A stretch of 64,000 nucleotides of DNA from assembly GCA_022953095.1 (NCBI GenBank), contig JALJCR010000001.1, positions 1,336,501 to 1,400,500 of the forward strand. The letters run 5' to 3'. The number at the start of each line of letters is the position of its first letter. Position 1 is the first letter of the stretch. Positions 1-10,809 of the stretch are shown here, in pieces. This stretch comes from Qipengyuania sp. ABI-127-1 (GTDB taxonomy: Bacteria > Pseudomonadota > Alphaproteobacteria > Sphingomonadales > Sphingomonadaceae). Both the position numbers and the translations under genes were made by a program. The notes beneath the pieces were generated by a model. That model worked only from the letters and a program-made list of their open reading frames with translations. It made no database searches and was not told where the DNA came from.

Positions 1-2160
1 TATGAACGCTGGTATGGGGGCAATGTGATACCCTTCGATCTGCCGTTCGAGGTGGAAACGCGCGAAGCCGTGATGGGCGCGGTCCGCGATGCGTGGAGGG
101 ATGGATCGGCCAAGCTGGACGAGTTGCGCGTAACCGATTCCGACATGCGGTACCGTTTGCGCATCGATCGCAGCGGACGCGGGGAAGCCTATCTTGTGTG
201 GCGCTTCGCGGAAATCCGCGAGGAACGCAGCTATGACGGGCTGGCGGAACGAATGTCGGGTCGGCTCGGCGAAGTGATTTCGCGTGCGGGGATCGAGCTT
301 GCTCTCGTGGCGCCCGATGGCATCGTTCTTTCGACCACACCGGGCCTGGCGGAGCGCGTCACGGGCGGTCGGGAGAAATCGCTCGCCGGGGTCGAATTCG
401 TACAATTGCTACGTTCCGACGATCGCGACCGCATCTATTTCGCGCGCGAAGGCCAGCAGGGATCGCCCCAGACGCTGGTCCATATACCGCTCGATACGGC
501 GGCGGACGGCAGGTTGAGCGATGCCGATCAGGCGCCGTCCATGATGTTGCTGGTCGACAGCACCGTGGGGATCGGCGGAGGCTGGGAAAACAACGGAAAA
601 GCGGCAGTTCCGCAACTCGAAGCCTTGCTTTCCGCACTGCCGCTGGGGCTTGCCCTGACCGATCGCGACAGCCGTTTCCTGTTCGCCAACAAAGCCTTCC
701 TGCGCGCGGTTGAGCGAGAGGGCCAAGGGCTGCCGCAATTCCCGTCCGACTTGGTCGTGCGCGAGGACAAGGCCGCGATGGCCGATACCGTCCGCCGCTT
801 TGCCAAGGGAACGACAACCAGCGGCGACATGGCCGTGCGACTGGCCAACGACAAGGAAGAGCCGGTGTCGATCGGCCTTGCCGGCGTGCGCGGACTGGGC
901 GACGCGGCGGTTTTGCTCTCGATCTCCGATTCCTCCGAGGAAAAGCGCCTGCGCCGCCAGGTCGCCCAAGCCACCAAAATGCAGGCGGTGGGGCAGTTGG
1001 CGGGGGGCGTCGCGCATGATTTCAACAATGTGCTGACGGCGATCATCGGCTATTGCGACCTGATGCTGTTGCGTCACACGCCGGGCGACAGCGACTATGA
1101 CGATATCCAGCAGATCCGGGCGAATTCGAACCGTGCGGCCAGCCTGACACGCCAATTGCTCGCCTTCAGCCGTCAGCAGACGCTGCGCCCGGTCGTGCTG
1201 CAACTGCCCGATGTCGTCAGCGAGGTCAGTCAGCTCCTGAAGCGCCTGATGGGCGAGAAGATCGAGTTTTCGGTTCGTCACGACCGCGAACTGGGCTCCG
1301 TCCGGGCCGATCCGCAGCAGCTCGAGCAGGTCATCATCAATCTTGCCGTCAACGCGCGCGATGCCATGCAGGCCAATGCCCACGAGCGTGGCAAGCAGGA
1401 CTGGAAGGGGCGGCTCACCCTCGCCACACGCCGCGTATCGGCGCGGGATGTGCGCAAGATGGGCATCGATATCATGCCCGCCGACGATTACACAGTGCTG
1501 ATCGTGCAGGATACGGGCGGGGGTATTCCCGAAGAGCATCTCAACAAGATCTTCGAACCCTTTTTCACGACGAAGGAACAGGGCAAGGGCACCGGCCTCG
1601 GCCTGTCGACCGTCTATGGCATCGTCAAGCAGTCGAACGGGTTCATATTCGCGGACAACGTGCAGGGGCCTGACGGCGCTCCCATAGGTGCGCGGTTCAC
1701 CATGTATTTGCCCGTGCACAAGGGCGAAATGCCCGCCGATATGACCACGGAGGAGCCCGAGGAACCCAAGGCCACCGAATGGTCCGCTGGCGGCAAGCTG
1801 CTGCTCGTGGAGGACGAAGACATGGTCCGCGCCGTGGCAGAGCGGGCGCTGGTCCGCGCCGGCTACACCGTCACTACGGCGACGGATGGCGAAGAAGGCC
1901 TGGCCGAGGTGGCCAACGGTTCGACCGAGTTCGATCTGATCGTTTCCGATGTGGTCATGCCGGTGATGGATGGACCGGCAATGGCGCGCGCCATTCGCAG
2001 GGTGAAGCCGGACATCCCCATTCTGTTCATGTCGGGCTATGCCGAAGAGCAGCTTCGCAACGATATCGACATCGACAATATGCACTTCATTCCCAAACCT
2101 TTCAGCGTCCAGCAGATCAATTCCAAGGTCGCCGAAGTGCTGACCGGGCAGCGCGACTGA
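1..2160 (+). CDS. cckA: CckA-type hybrid sensor histidine kinase (5' end missing)
   Basis: This is the cell-cycle hybrid kinase that feeds phosphate through ChpT to CtrA and CpdR. The frame is open to the first base of the window, so the N-terminus, including any membrane helices, lies upstream. The 719 visible residues hold PAS-like regions, then a HisKA domain with [11 protein letters not shown] (phospho-acceptor His about visible residue 339), and a HATPase domain with an N-box around [11 protein letters not shown] and a DTGGGI G1 box. A C-terminal receiver has its phospho-acceptor Asp in [11 protein letters not shown], about residue 650. The stretch after the His closely follows the CckA pattern, including [11 protein letters not shown], and separates it from generic hybrid kinases. 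It ends 148 bases before recA. Confidence 0.93.
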   Translation, partial: YERWYGGNVIPFDLPFEVETREAVMGAVRDAWRDGSAKLDELRVTDSDMRYRLRIDRSGRGEAYLVWRFAEIREERSYDGLAERMSGRLGEVISRAGIELALVAPDGIVLSTTPGLAERVTGGREKSLAGVEFVQLLRSDDRDRIYFAREGQQGSPQTLVHIPLDTAADGRLSDADQAPSMMLLVDSTVGIGGGWENNGKAAVPQLEALLSALPLGLALTDRDSRFLFANKAFLRAVEREGQGLPQFPSDLVVREDKAAMADTVRRFAKGTTTSGDMAVRLANDKEEPVSIGLAGVRGLGDAAVLLSISDSSEEKRLRRQVAQATKMQAVGQLAGGVAHDFNNVLTAIIGYCDLMLLRHTPGDSDYDDIQQIRANSNRAASLTRQLLAFSRQQTLRPVVLQLPDVVSEVSQLLKRLMGEKIEFSVRHDRELGSVRADPQQLEQVIINLAVNARDAMQANAHERGKQDWKGRLTLATRRVSARDVRKMGIDIMPADDYTVLIVQDTGGGIPEEHLNKIFEPFFTTKEQGKGTGLGLSTVYGIVKQSNGFIFADNVQGPDGAPIGARFTMYLPVHKGEMPADMTTEEPEEPKATEWSAGGKLLLVEDEDMVRAVAERALVRAGYTVTTATDGEEGLAEVANGSTEFDLIVSDVVMPVMDGPAMARAIRRVKPDIPILFMSGYAEEQLRNDIDIDNMHFIPKPFSVQQINSKVAEVLTGQRD

Positions 2161-2215
2161 ACCAGCCCCAGCGTGGAAATCGGGCGCGGAGGGGATACAC
2201 CCCGAAATTATTTTC

Positions 2216-2230
2216 GTTCCCCTCTTGTTC
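2216..2230 (+). promoter_or_regulatory. Alphaproteobacterial SOS (LexA) box upstream of recA
   Basis: GTTC, seven bases, GTTC is an exact match to the known alphaproteobacterial LexA operator. It lies 78 bases upstream of the recA start. The second GTTC also forms an inverted pair with GAAC five bases further on. Its placement is consistent with LexA control of recA. Confidence 0.85.
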
Positions 2231-2308
2231 TATGAGAACGAACCGGGTACATTGCTTGTCAGTTGAAGAGTCGGGATGCGGCTCTGGCCAAGTGCAGGAG
2301 GTAATGTC

Positions 2309-3373
2309 ATGGCGGCAAGTCTGAAGCTCGTAGAGGACAAGAAAGTGGACGCAGACCGCCAGAAGGCATTGGACGCCGCGCTCGCGCAGATCGATCGCGC
2401 GTTCGGCAAGGGTTCGGCGATGAAGCTGGGCCAGAAGGAAACCATGCAGGTGGAGGCGATCTCCACCGGGTCGCTCGGCCTGGATATCGCATTGGGCGTG
2501 GGCGGCCTGCCCAAGGGGCGCGTGATCGAAGTCTATGGTCCGGAAAGTTCGGGTAAGACCACGCTGGCGCTCCATGTGCTGGCCGAAGCGCAGAAGGCGG
2601 GCGGCACGGTCGCCTTCGTCGACGCCGAGCACGCGCTCGACCCGGTCTATGCCCGGAAGCTGGGTGTCGATATCGACGAACTGATCGTGTCGCAGCCCGA
2701 TACGGGCGAACAGGCGCTGGAAATCACCGATACGCTGGTGCGATCCAATGCGATCGACGTGTTGGTGGTCGATTCGGTCGCGGCTCTCGTGCCGCGCGCC
2801 GAAATCGAAGGCGAGATGGGCGATAGCCATGTGGGTCTCCAGGCTCGCCTGATGAGCCAATCGCTGCGCAAGCTGACCGGCTCGATCAACCGTTCCAAGT
2901 GCATGGTAATTTTCATCAACCAGCTACGCATGAAAATCGGCGTGATGTATGGCAATCCCGAAACCACCACCGGGGGCAATGCGCTCAAATTCTATGCCTC
3001 GGTCCGCCTCGACATTCGCCGCACCGGCCAGATCAAGGATCGCGACGAGGTGATCGGCAATTCGACTCGTGTGAAAGTGGTCAAGAACAAGGTCGCCCCC
3101 CCGTTCAAGCAGGTCGAATTCGACATCATGTATGGCGAAGGGATCTCGAAGATCGGCGAGATCCTCGACCTCGGCGTCAAGGCCGGTGTGGTCGAGAAGT
3201 CGGGTAGCTGGTTCAGCTATGACAGCGTCCGCATCGGCCAGGGGCGCGAAAACGCCAAGAAGTTCCTCAAGGAAAACCCCGAGATGTGTGCCAAGTTGGA
3301 AGCCGCCATTCGCGGCCGCACCGACGAGGTCGCCGAAGAGATGATGACCGGCCCGGACGCGGACGAGGACTGA
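2309..3373 (+). CDS. recA: Recombinase RecA
   Basis: RecA forms the ATP-dependent strand-exchange filament and triggers LexA self-cleavage. The 354-residue product has the Walker A motif GPESSGKTT at residues 77-85, the [10 protein letters not shown] Walker B region and the [23 protein letters not shown]2-area signature in its expected place. The ATG at 2309 is chosen over upstream in-frame starts because AGGAGG sits just upstream, and the protein then begins [10 protein letters not shown] and has normal RecA length. An SOS box lies upstream and a strong hairpin-T-run terminator lies downstream, so it is probably monocistronic. Confidence 0.98.
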   Translation: MAASLKLVEDKKVDADRQKALDAALAQIDRAFGKGSAMKLGQKETMQVEAISTGSLGLDIALGVGGLPKGRVIEVYGPESSGKTTLALHVLAEAQKAGGTVAFVDAEHALDPVYARKLGVDIDELIVSQPDTGEQALEITDTLVRSNAIDVLVVDSVAALVPRAEIEGEMGDSHVGLQARLMSQSLRKLTGSINRSKCMVIFINQLRMKIGVMYGNPETTTGGNALKFYASVRLDIRRTGQIKDRDEVIGNSTRVKVVKNKVAPPFKQVEFDIMYGEGISKIGEILDLGVKAGVVEKSGSWFSYDSVRIGQGRENAKKFLKENPEMCAKLEAAIRGRTDEVAEEMMTGPDADED

Positions 3374-3455
3374 CCTCTCTTCAAGCGGGAGCGCGTCGGT
3401 CCCGATCCCCCGGGACGGCGCGGAAGCCGGACTGTCCCCCGGCGCTCCCGAACAA

Positions 3456-3504
3456 ACGGAAAGCCGGTGCGCGCCTCCTCTTGGCCGCACCGGCTTTTCC
3501 GTTT
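3456..3504 (+). terminator. Rho-independent terminator after recA
   Basis: A left arm GGAAAGCCGGTGCG pairs with a right arm CGCACCGGCTTTTCC, with one bulged base, around a 14-base loop. The T-rich right arm lies 83 bases after the recA stop. Its near symmetry could let it work in both directions. Confidence 0.75.
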
Positions 3505-3569
3505 CCGGCATGGTCGAGGCTGCTCCGCGCAGATAGGGTGCGGGCGAATCGCAAGAGAGGGCCTGCCGC

Positions 3570-4196
3570 ATGACCATCACCGTCCACCACCTCAACAACA
3601 GCCGTTCGCAGCGTATCCTCTGGCTGCTCGAGGAATTGGGGGCGGATTACGAGATCGTGAACTACCAACGCGACGCACAAACCAATCTGGCCCCACCGGA
3701 ACTCAAGCAGGCCCATCCGCTCGGCAAGTCGCCGCTGATCGAGGACAATGGCGTATGCGTGGCGGAAAGCGGGGCGATCATCCAGTATCTGTGCGAGCGC
3801 CATGGCGGCGAGGACTGGCTCCCCGCGACGGACGGCGAGGACCATATCCGCCATCTGGAATGGCTGCAGTTCGGCGAAAGCAGCTTTTTCGTTCCCGTCA
3901 TGCTCAAGATTTACGCCGGGCACCTCGGCGATGCGGCTGCTCCGATGATGCCCCGCATCGACGAACAGCTCGCCGCACACATCCAGTTTGCCGAGAATAG
4001 TATCTCGGACGATCTGCATTTCGTCGGAGCCGACTGGTCGGCGGCCGATGTGATGATGAGCTTCCCTGCCGAGATCGCGGTGATGCAGGGCTATGCGGAA
4101 AAGGCGCCGAAGCTGGCGAGATTCGTCGAAGCGATCCATGCACGGCCTGCCTGGCAACGTGCGCGTGAACGGGGCGGCGCCTATTTCATGTGGTGA
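3570..4196 (+). CDS. Glutathione S-transferase family protein
   Basis: A 208-residue cytosolic GST-fold protein. The N-terminal thioredoxin-like domain shows NNSRSQRILWLLEELG near residues 8-24 and the glutathione-binding stretch GKSPLIEDNG...AESGAIIQYL around residues 51-72, with the cis-Pro/Ser pattern of the family. The C-terminal half is the all-helical GST domain and includes the conserved D of WSAADVMM. Substrate cannot be read from sequence. It follows the recA terminator and precedes ugd by 95 bases, so linkage to ugd is uncertain. Confidence 0.9.
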   Translation: MTITVHHLNNSRSQRILWLLEELGADYEIVNYQRDAQTNLAPPELKQAHPLGKSPLIEDNGVCVAESGAIIQYLCERHGGEDWLPATDGEDHIRHLEWLQFGESSFFVPVMLKIYAGHLGDAAAPMMPRIDEQLAAHIQFAENSISDDLHFVGADWSAADVMMSFPAEIAVMQGYAEKAPKLARFVEAIHARPAWQRARERGGAYFMW

Positions 4197-4291
4197 GAGG
4201 GGAGGGGGCAAGACTTGCATTCGTCTCCGCCACCCCACAGAAAGCCCGCGCGGCCGCTTCCGTGGCCGCATGCTGATTGACGGGTGGTTTG

Positions 4292-5458
4292 ATGAAGATC
4301 GCGGTTTTCGGGCTCGGCTATGTCGGCCTTTCCAATGCCATCATGCTGGCGCAGCACAATACGGTAGTCGGATGTGACGTTTCGGCCGAGCGCGTGGCGA
4401 TGCTGGCCGAGCGGACCTCGCCGATCCAGGACGAGCTGGTCGAGGAATATCTCCCCCGCGAGGATCTCGACCTGTCCTTCACCACCGATGCCTCCGCTGC
4501 GATCGAGGGCGCGGAATTCGTGGTCGCCGCCGTGCCGACCAATTACGATGTCGAAACCAATTTCTTCGACACGAGTGCGGTCGATGCAGTGATCGAACGC
4601 GTCTTGGCGGTTAGCGATAGCGCTGTCGTGGTCATCAAATCCACCGTGCCCGTCGGCTACGTGACCGAGGCCCGCACGCGGTTCGCGAGCGACCGGATCA
4701 TCTTCAGCCCCGAATTCCTGCGCGAAGGCAAGGCGCTGTACGACAATCTTCACCCGTCGCGTATCGTTGTCGGCGAGCGTTCGGATCGGGCACGCAGCTT
4801 CGCCAATCTGCTGGTCCAACCCACACTGGTCGACGATGTCCCGGTTCTGCTGACCGATGCGGAAGAGGCGGAAGCGATCAAGCTCTTCGCCAATACCTAT
4901 CTTGCCATGCGCGTCGCCTTCTTCAACGAGCTCGACAGCTATGCTCTCTCGCGCGGCCTCGACACGCGCCAGATCATCGATGGTGTCGGTCTCGATCCAC
5001 GCATCGGTTCGCATTACAACAATCCGTCCTTCGGCTATGGCGGCTATTGCCTGCCCAAGGACACCAAGCAGTTGCTGGCCAATTACTCGGAGGTTCCGCA
5101 GAACCTCATCCGCGCGATCGTCGATGCCAATCGCACCCGCAAGGATTACCTTGCAGATCGGATCATCGCCAAGGCGCCGAAAACGGTGGGCATTTTCCGC
5201 CTGGTCATGAAGGCCGGGTCCGACAATTTCCGTCAGTCTTCGATCCAAGGCATCATGAAACGCGTCAAGGCCAAGGGCATCGAGGTGATCGTTTACGAAC
5301 CGGTGATGGAGGAGGACAGCTTCTTCGGCAGCCGGGTCGAACGCGATCTCGGCCGGTTCAAGCAGAACGCGGACGTCATTGTCGCCAATCGTCTCGATCC
5401 CGATCTCGCCGATGTGCGCGAGAAGGTCTTCACCCGCGACCTGTTCGGCGCCGATTGA
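4292..5458 (+). CDS. ugd: UDP-glucose 6-dehydrogenase (short Ugd type)
   Basis: It oxidises UDP-glucose to UDP-glucuronate with two NAD+. The 388-residue length is that of the enteric Ugd class, which it resembles throughout. Visible are the N-terminal Rossmann motif [10 protein letters not shown], the STVPVG and [12 protein letters not shown] stretches, the central [18 protein letters not shown] helix, the catalytic Cys253 in YGGYCLPKD, and the C-terminal ending TRDLFGAD. The ATG at 4292 begins [12 protein letters not shown]; an upstream TTG would add five unlikely residues. The stop overlaps the next start as ATGA, so ugd and the epimerase are translationally coupled and together would yield UDP-galacturonate. 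Confidence 0.96.
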   Translation: MKIAVFGLGYVGLSNAIMLAQHNTVVGCDVSAERVAMLAERTSPIQDELVEEYLPREDLDLSFTTDASAAIEGAEFVVAAVPTNYDVETNFFDTSAVDAVIERVLAVSDSAVVVIKSTVPVGYVTEARTRFASDRIIFSPEFLREGKALYDNLHPSRIVVGERSDRARSFANLLVQPTLVDDVPVLLTDAEEAEAIKLFANTYLAMRVAFFNELDSYALSRGLDTRQIIDGVGLDPRIGSHYNNPSFGYGGYCLPKDTKQLLANYSEVPQNLIRAIVDANRTRKDYLADRIIAKAPKTVGIFRLVMKAGSDNFRQSSIQGIMKRVKAKGIEVIVYEPVMEEDSFFGSRVERDLGRFKQNADVIVANRLDPDLADVREKVFTRDLFGAD

Positions 5459-6480
5459 TGGGCGAGACACGCACTGCGCTGGTCACGGGATCGGCCGGGT
5501 TTATCGGTTATCACCTCTCCCGTCGGCTGCTGGCGGACGGGTTCACAGTGATCGGAATCGACAGCCTTTCGGATTATTACGATCCCGATCTCAAACGCAG
5601 GCGTCAGGCCACGCTGATGCAGAGTGCAGGCTTCTCCGCGATCAACCAGCCCATCGAAACCCCCGGCCTGTTGGCCGATCTCTTCGCCGAACACCGGCCG
5701 AACATCGTCGTTCACCTCGCCGCACAGGCGGGGGTGCGTTATTCGATCGACAATCCGCGCAGCTATCTGGAAAGCAATCTCGTCGGCACTTTCGAACTGC
5801 TGGAGGCGGCGCGCGCGCATCCGCCGCAGCACATGCTGCTTGCCTCGACGTCCTCGGCCTATGGCGCCAACACCGAGATGCCCTATCGCGAGACGATGAA
5901 GGCGGATCACCAGATGTCCTTCTATGCCGCGACCAAGAAGGCGACCGAGGCGATGGCACACTCCTATGCGCATCTGTTTGGCCTCCCGGTAACGATGTTC
6001 CGTTTCTTCACCGTCTATGGTCCCTGGGGCAGGCTCGACATGGCGCTGTTCAAGTTCACCCGCGCGATGTTGGCGGGCGAGCCGATCGACGTTTACAACC
6101 ACGGCGAAATGATGCGGGATTTCACCTTCGTGGAAGACCTCATCGAAGCCGTGCGTCGCCTGATCGACGCCGTCCCGGTCCGCCCGGCCACGCCGGATGA
6201 AATCCCGGACGGTGACAGCCTGTCGCCGGTCGCGCCCTGGCGCGTGGTCAATATCGGCAATTCGCGGCCGGTCCGCCTGGGCGCGATGATCGCCGCGCTC
6301 GAGGATGCTCTGGGGGTCGAAGCGAAGCGCAATCTCATGCCGATGCAGCCCGGCGATGTGCCCGCGACCTGGGCCGATGCGGAACTGCTACACGCGCTCA
6401 CCGGCTATGTACCGAACACCGATATCCGTGAAGGCGTACAGCGCTTCGTCGAATGGTATCGCGACTTCTATCAAAAGTGA
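5458..6480 (+). CDS. UDP-glucuronate 4-epimerase (copy 1)
   Basis: A short-chain-dehydrogenase-fold NAD-dependent epimerase of 340 residues. It has [15 protein letters not shown] at the N-terminus, the family mark DYYDPDLKRRR, STSSAYG and the YAATKKA catalytic Tyr/Lys, followed by [21 protein letters not shown] split over the active site. These features match UDP-GlcA 4-epimerases of the CapI/LspL group. It starts inside the ugd stop codon, so it should use the UDP-GlcA that Ugd makes. A close paralogue lies at 19676 in the EPS locus. Confidence 0.92.
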   Translation: MGETRTALVTGSAGFIGYHLSRRLLADGFTVIGIDSLSDYYDPDLKRRRQATLMQSAGFSAINQPIETPGLLADLFAEHRPNIVVHLAAQAGVRYSIDNPRSYLESNLVGTFELLEAARAHPPQHMLLASTSSAYGANTEMPYRETMKADHQMSFYAATKKATEAMAHSYAHLFGLPVTMFRFFTVYGPWGRLDMALFKFTRAMLAGEPIDVYNHGEMMRDFTFVEDLIEAVRRLIDAVPVRPATPDEIPDGDSLSPVAPWRVVNIGNSRPVRLGAMIAALEDALGVEAKRNLMPMQPGDVPATWADAELLHALTGYVPNTDIREGVQRFVEWYRDFYQK

Positions 6481-6484
6481 GAAC

Positions 6485-7315
6485 ATGACCGATCAATTCG
6501 AATGGACCGGCCAGGTCGGGAACGTCTGGGCCGAGGAATGGCAGCGGACAGACCGCAGTTTCACCCCGGTGACCGAGCGCCTGCTTGAGGTTGCGCGCGC
6601 GCATGACTTCGCGCGGGTAATGGACATCGGGTGCGGTGCGGGCGAACTTTCGGTAGCGCTGGCTGGCGATGCACCCTCCGCTCGGGTGATCGGCGTCGAT
6701 GTCAGCAACGATTTGCTCGGCGTTGCACGGGCGCGCGCCTCCAAGCTCGGCAATCTTCGCTTCGCGCTCGGCGATGCGGCTGCGTGGACTGCGGGCGAGG
6801 GCGAACGGCCCGATCTGCTGGTCTCACGCCATGGCGTCATGTTCTTCGATGATCCCGTCGCCGCATTCGCGCATATTGCGGGCCAGGCGACGCCCGGGGC
6901 GAACCTCGTCTTTTCCTGCTTCCGCGAGCGCGGTGAAAACGGTTGGGTTCGCGAACTCGCCTCTGCCCTGCCGCCAGGAGACGGTCCGAAACCCGATCCG
7001 CATGCGCCCGGCCCCTTTGCCTTCGGCGATCGCGAGCGGGTGGAGGGCATACTCTCCGAAGCCGGATGGCAGGACATCGGTTTCGAACCGATCGACTATT
7101 CAATGGTCGTGGGCGAGGGCGAGGATGCGGTGGACGAGGCGCTTTCCTATTTTCTGCGTATCGGCCCCGCAGCGCGCGCTATCGCATCGCTCGACGGGGC
7201 GCAGCGGGGCGAGGCACTCGCCAGACTGCGCGGTGTGCTGGAAGCCCATCGCCGCGGCGACGCAGTAACGCTTCCCGCCGCCTGCTGGATCGTGACCGCT
7301 CGTTCCCCCCGCTGA
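6485..7315 (+). CDS. Class I SAM-dependent methyltransferase
   Basis: A 276-residue predicted methyltransferase with motif I MDIGCGAGELS near residues 44-54, the acidic end of strand 2 at GVDVSNDLL, and motif IV-like LVSRHGVMFF. The ATG at 6485 is four bases after the epimerase stop, which suggests transcription with ugd and the epimerase. Substrate is unknown; a small molecule is as likely as a sugar. It is followed by alaS after 72 bases. Confidence 0.85.
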   Translation: MTDQFEWTGQVGNVWAEEWQRTDRSFTPVTERLLEVARAHDFARVMDIGCGAGELSVALAGDAPSARVIGVDVSNDLLGVARARASKLGNLRFALGDAAAWTAGEGERPDLLVSRHGVMFFDDPVAAFAHIAGQATPGANLVFSCFRERGENGWVRELASALPPGDGPKPDPHAPGPFAFGDRERVEGILSEAGWQDIGFEPIDYSMVVGEGEDAVDEALSYFLRIGPAARAIASLDGAQRGEALARLRGVLEAHRRGDAVTLPAACWIVTARSPR

Positions 7316-7387
7316 TCGCCGGTACTGCACAATCTGTCCGGGCATTCGCGCTTGTCGGGCGATGCGCGATTGCCTAACTGCCCGCTC

Positions 7388-10054
7388 ATGACTTCGACCA
7401 ACGACATTCGCCGCAGCTTTCTCGACTATTTCGGCTCTCACGAGCACGCCGAAGTCGCCAGCGCGCCGCTCGTCCCCTTCAGCGATCCCACGCTGATGTT
7501 CGTCAACGCCGGGATGGTGCCGTTCAAGAACGCCTTTACCGGCCTCGAAACGCCGCCCGCACCGCGTGCGACCAGCGCGCAGAAATGCGTGCGGGCCGGG
7601 GGCAAGCACAACGATCTCGACAATGTCGGCTACACGGCGCGGCACCACACCTTTTTCGAGATGCTCGGCAATTTCAGCTTCGGCGACTATTTCAAGGAGC
7701 AGGCGATCCATCATGCATGGACGCTGCTGACCAGGGAATGGGGCCTCGATCCTGCGCGCCTTCTGGTCACGGTCTATCATACCGACGATGAGGCGTTCGA
7801 CCTGTGGAAGAAGCTCACCGGCTTTGCCGACGAGAAGATCATCCGCATACCGACCAAGGACAATTTCTGGGCGATGGGTTCGGACGGGCCGTGTGGTCCG
7901 TGTTCGGAAATCTTCTACGATCATGGCGATCACATCTGGGGCGGGCCTCCGGGTAGCCCGGAAGAGGATGGCGACCGCTTCGTCGAGATATGGAACCTCG
8001 TCTTCATGCAGTTCACGCAGGAAAACGACGAGATCGTCGGCGATTTGCCCAAGCCGAGTATCGATACCGGAATGGGTATCGAACGCGTCGCCGCGGTGAT
8101 GCAGGGCGTTCACGACAATTACGATACCGATACGTTCAAGAACCTGATCGCGGCGAGCGAGGGGCTGACCGGCGTCAAGGCCGAAGGCGATCGCATCGCC
8201 AGCCACCGCGTTATCGCAGACCATTTGCGCTCGACCAGCTTCCTGATGGCCGATGGTGTGCTGCCGTCCAACGAAGGGCGCGGCTATGTGCTGCGCCGGA
8301 TCATGCGCCGCGCCATGCGCCATGCGCACCTGCTCGGCGCGAGCGAGCCGCTGATGCACCGGCTTGTGCCCGCGCTCGTCACCGAGATGGGGCAGGCCTA
8401 TCCCGAGCTCGTGCGCGGCCAGGCGCTGATCGAGGAAGTGCTCGAGCGGGAAGAAACCCAGTTCCGCCGCACGCTCGACAAGGGGCTCCAATTGCTCGAC
8501 GAGGCGACCGGCGACATGGGCGAAGGCGGCACGCTCGACGGAGAGACCGCGTTCAAGCTCTACGACACCTTCGGCTTTCCCTACGACCTTACCGAAGACG
8601 CGCTGCGCAGCCGCGGGATCGGCGTCGACAGGAACGGTTTCGATGCGGCGATGCAGCAGCAGAAAGCAGCCGCGCGCGCCGCGTGGAAGGGGTCTGGCGA
8701 AGCCGCCAGCGAGGACGTCTGGTTCGACATTGCCGAGCGCGAGGGCTCGACCGAATTTACGGGCTACAACTCGACTACGGGTGAGGGGGCGGTCGTCGCC
8801 ATCGTCAAGGACGGCACCGAGGTGGAGTCGGCCAATGAGGGCGATGCAGTCGTCATCCTGACCAACCAGACCCCTTTCTATGGCGAAAGCGGCGGCCAGA
8901 CGGGCGATGCGGGTCGCATCTGGACGCCCGAAGGGTTCGAATTCGCGGTCGAGACCACCAACAAGCCCTTGGGCCGCTTGCACACGCATGTCGGCACGAT
9001 CGCCAAGGGCTCGGTAAAGCTTGGCGATGCCGTCCACCTCGAAGTCAATGCCAAGCGCCGCGACCGCATTCGCGCCAACCATTCGGCTACACACCTTGTC
9101 CATGCCGCGCTGCGCAACCGGCTCGGCGGGCATGTGACGCAGAAGGGTTCGCTCGTGTCCGACGACCGCTTCCGCTTCGACTTCTCGCACCCCAAACCGC
9201 TGAGCGACGACGACATCGCGGCCATCGAGGCCGAGGTAAACGAGGAAATCCGTGCCAACGAAGCCGTGGGCACGCGCTTGATGACCCCCGAAGATGCGGT
9301 CGAGGCAGGCGCGCTTGCTCTGTTCGGCGAGAAGTATGGCGACGAGGTCCGCGTGCTTTCGATGGGCCGCAAAGGCGGTGCCAGGGATGGGAGCGGGCGC
9401 GACTACTCGGTCGAGCTGTGTGGCGGCACGCACGTCAAGGCGACTGGCGATATCGGTCTGTTCAAGATCGTGTCGGAAAGCGCCGTTAGTTCGGGTGTGC
9501 GCAGGATCGAAGCATTGACCGGCGAGGCTGCGCGCCAATGGCTGGTCGCACGCGATGAAGCGGTGAAAACCATTGCAAGCGCGCTCAAAACCTCGCCAGA
9601 TGACGCGCCGACGCGTGTCGCTGCGTTGGTCGAGGAGCGCAAACGGCTCGAAAAGGAGCTGGCCGAAGCCAAACGGGCGCTCGCTCTGGGCGGCGGCGGT
9701 TCGGGGGATGCTGGCCCGGCCGATGAGGATATCGGGGGAGTAACGTTCTCTGGGCAAGTGATCGATGGGCTGAACCCCAAGGAACTGCGCCCGCTACTCG
9801 ATGAGGCGAAAACGCGTATGGGCTCGGGTATCGCGGCGATCTGCGCGGTTAACGAAGGGAAGGCCGCCTTTGCCGTGGCGGTTACCGACGATCTGACCGA
9901 TCGCTTCAGCGCGGTCGAGCTGGTACGTACCGGTGTCGAGGCGCTTGGCGGCAAGGGCGGCGGCGGTCGCCCCGACATGGCCCAGGGCGGCGGTCCCGAC
10001 GGCAGCAAGGCCGATGTGGCACTGGCTGCCGTACGGAGCACGATTGCAGGCTGA
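7388..10054 (+). CDS. alaS: Alanyl-tRNA synthetase
   Basis: An 888-residue class II synthetase that charges tRNA-Ala. The N-terminal catalytic domain has [28 protein letters not shown] and the class II motif 3 region [10 protein letters not shown]. The editing domain carries the zinc-site [12 protein letters not shown] and CGGTHV, and the C-terminal DHHA1-like domain ends in [13 protein letters not shown]. The start at 7388 ([15 protein letters not shown]) fits the family; an in-frame ATG 36 bases upstream would add unrelated residues. The large open frame on the opposite strand is a composition artefact. Confidence 0.98.
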   Translation: MTSTNDIRRSFLDYFGSHEHAEVASAPLVPFSDPTLMFVNAGMVPFKNAFTGLETPPAPRATSAQKCVRAGGKHNDLDNVGYTARHHTFFEMLGNFSFGDYFKEQAIHHAWTLLTREWGLDPARLLVTVYHTDDEAFDLWKKLTGFADEKIIRIPTKDNFWAMGSDGPCGPCSEIFYDHGDHIWGGPPGSPEEDGDRFVEIWNLVFMQFTQENDEIVGDLPKPSIDTGMGIERVAAVMQGVHDNYDTDTFKNLIAASEGLTGVKAEGDRIASHRVIADHLRSTSFLMADGVLPSNEGRGYVLRRIMRRAMRHAHLLGASEPLMHRLVPALVTEMGQAYPELVRGQALIEEVLEREETQFRRTLDKGLQLLDEATGDMGEGGTLDGETAFKLYDTFGFPYDLTEDALRSRGIGVDRNGFDAAMQQQKAAARAAWKGSGEAASEDVWFDIAEREGSTEFTGYNSTTGEGAVVAIVKDGTEVESANEGDAVVILTNQTPFYGESGGQTGDAGRIWTPEGFEFAVETTNKPLGRLHTHVGTIAKGSVKLGDAVHLEVNAKRRDRIRANHSATHLVHAALRNRLGGHVTQKGSLVSDDRFRFDFSHPKPLSDDDIAAIEAEVNEEIRANEAVGTRLMTPEDAVEAGALALFGEKYGDEVRVLSMGRKGGARDGSGRDYSVELCGGTHVKATGDIGLFKIVSESAVSSGVRRIEALTGEAARQWLVARDEAVKTIASALKTSPDDAPTRVAALVEERKRLEKELAEAKRALALGGGGSGDAGPADEDIGGVTFSGQVIDGLNPKELRPLLDEAKTRMGSGIAAICAVNEGKAAFAVAVTDDLTDRFSAVELVRTGVEALGGKGGGGRPDMAQGGGPDGSKADVALAAVRSTIAG

Positions 10055-10063
10055 TCGTCCGAC

Positions 10064-10240
10064 CTAGCCCTGGCGTTTGACGTCGGGCTCGCTGCCGCGC
10101 GGAATGTCCTGACCGTCCGTATCGGCGGGCTTGTCGGCATTGGCCGTCGGCGGTTCGACGGTGCTGACCGGATCCTGCACGTTCTGCGGCTTGAACTTCT
10201 CGCTATTGGGCGTCGGTTTGGTCGGGTCGGGATTGCTCAT
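10064..10240 (-). CDS. Small Pro-rich hypothetical protein
   Basis: A 58-residue, low-complexity, highly polar protein rich in Pro, Asp, Lys and Asn, starting MSNPDPTKPTPNSEK. It has no signal peptide or hydrophobic segment and is probably disordered. The ATG at 10240 is preferred because GGAG lies six bases upstream; a further in-frame ATG adds eight residues without that site. The function is not recognised. It converges with alaS and ends nine bases from it. Confidence 0.55.
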   Translation of the reverse strand: MSNPDPTKPTPNSEKFKPQNVQDPVSTVEPPTANADKPADTDGQDIPRGSEPDVKRQG

Positions 10241-10284
10241 GTCTGTCTCCTTATTCCCGATCAACGCGCTGCCGCGCCGAAGGT

Positions 10285-10806
10285 TCAGGCCCGCCTTAGC
10301 GTGGCAGGATCGAGCGAGGCATAGATACGGCGGAGCGCCTGCTCGCAGCGCGCGATCCGCGCGCTGTCAGCAAGTGATTGGCGAGACTGCGCAATTTGCT
10401 GCAACTCGCCCCTGACGTTCAGCAGGTCCTCGACGAGATCGGCGTCCGGCTTGGTGCCGAGCGCTTTCTCGACCAGATGGGCGAGGTCGCTGACAGGTCG
10501 CATGGCGAGAAAGGTTTCGACCATGGGGCGGAGCAGCGAAGGATCGCCGCGCCAGTCGCGTTCCTCGAAGAGCGTCTGAACGACATGCTGGCCCGCGCCG
10601 AAGCATTCGTAGCAGATGCAGCCTGCAAACCCCTCTTCGGCGCGGTTCTCGTAAATCGTGCATCGTCCGTCGCTGGCCAGCTTGGGGCAGGGTTCGCCTG
10701 CAGCTTTTCGCGCCGCGAAGCCTGGCATGTCGTCGGACGGATAGGCGATGCAACACAATGCAGCGCAGCGGTCGCAGTCCGAGCGGGTCTCCAGCGCGGC
10801 AACCAC
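10285..10806 (-). CDS. Cys-rich protein, possibly YkgJ-like metal-binding
   Basis: A 173-residue protein with a dense N-terminal cysteine cluster: C11, C14, C18 and C19, then C40, C49, C63, C65 and C68, spaced as CxxCxxxCC, GRCTIYENR and GCICYECFG. This resembles, but does not cleanly match, the YkgJ/zinc- or FeS-chelating family. The C-terminal half is helical with no cysteine. It uses a GTG start three bases after the stop of the antiporter gene, so the two form an operon. A redox or metal-sensing role for the antiporter partner is only a guess. Confidence 0.65.
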   Translation of the reverse strand: MVAALETRSDCDRCAALCCIAYPSDDMPGFAARKAAGEPCPKLASDGRCTIYENRAEEGFAGCICYECFGAGQHVVQTLFEERDWRGDPSLLRPMVETFLAMRPVSDLAHLVEKALGTKPDADLVEDLLNVRGELQQIAQSRQSLADSARIARCEQALRRIYASLDPATLRRA

Positions 10807-10809
10807 GGC

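Noticed and set aside
7100-9757. An 885-codon open frame on the minus strand opposite alaS
   Set aside because: alaS is certain on the plus strand; the antisense frame reflects GC-rich third positions and has no recognisable domain. The same holds for the 558-codon frame opposite cckA (409-2085).
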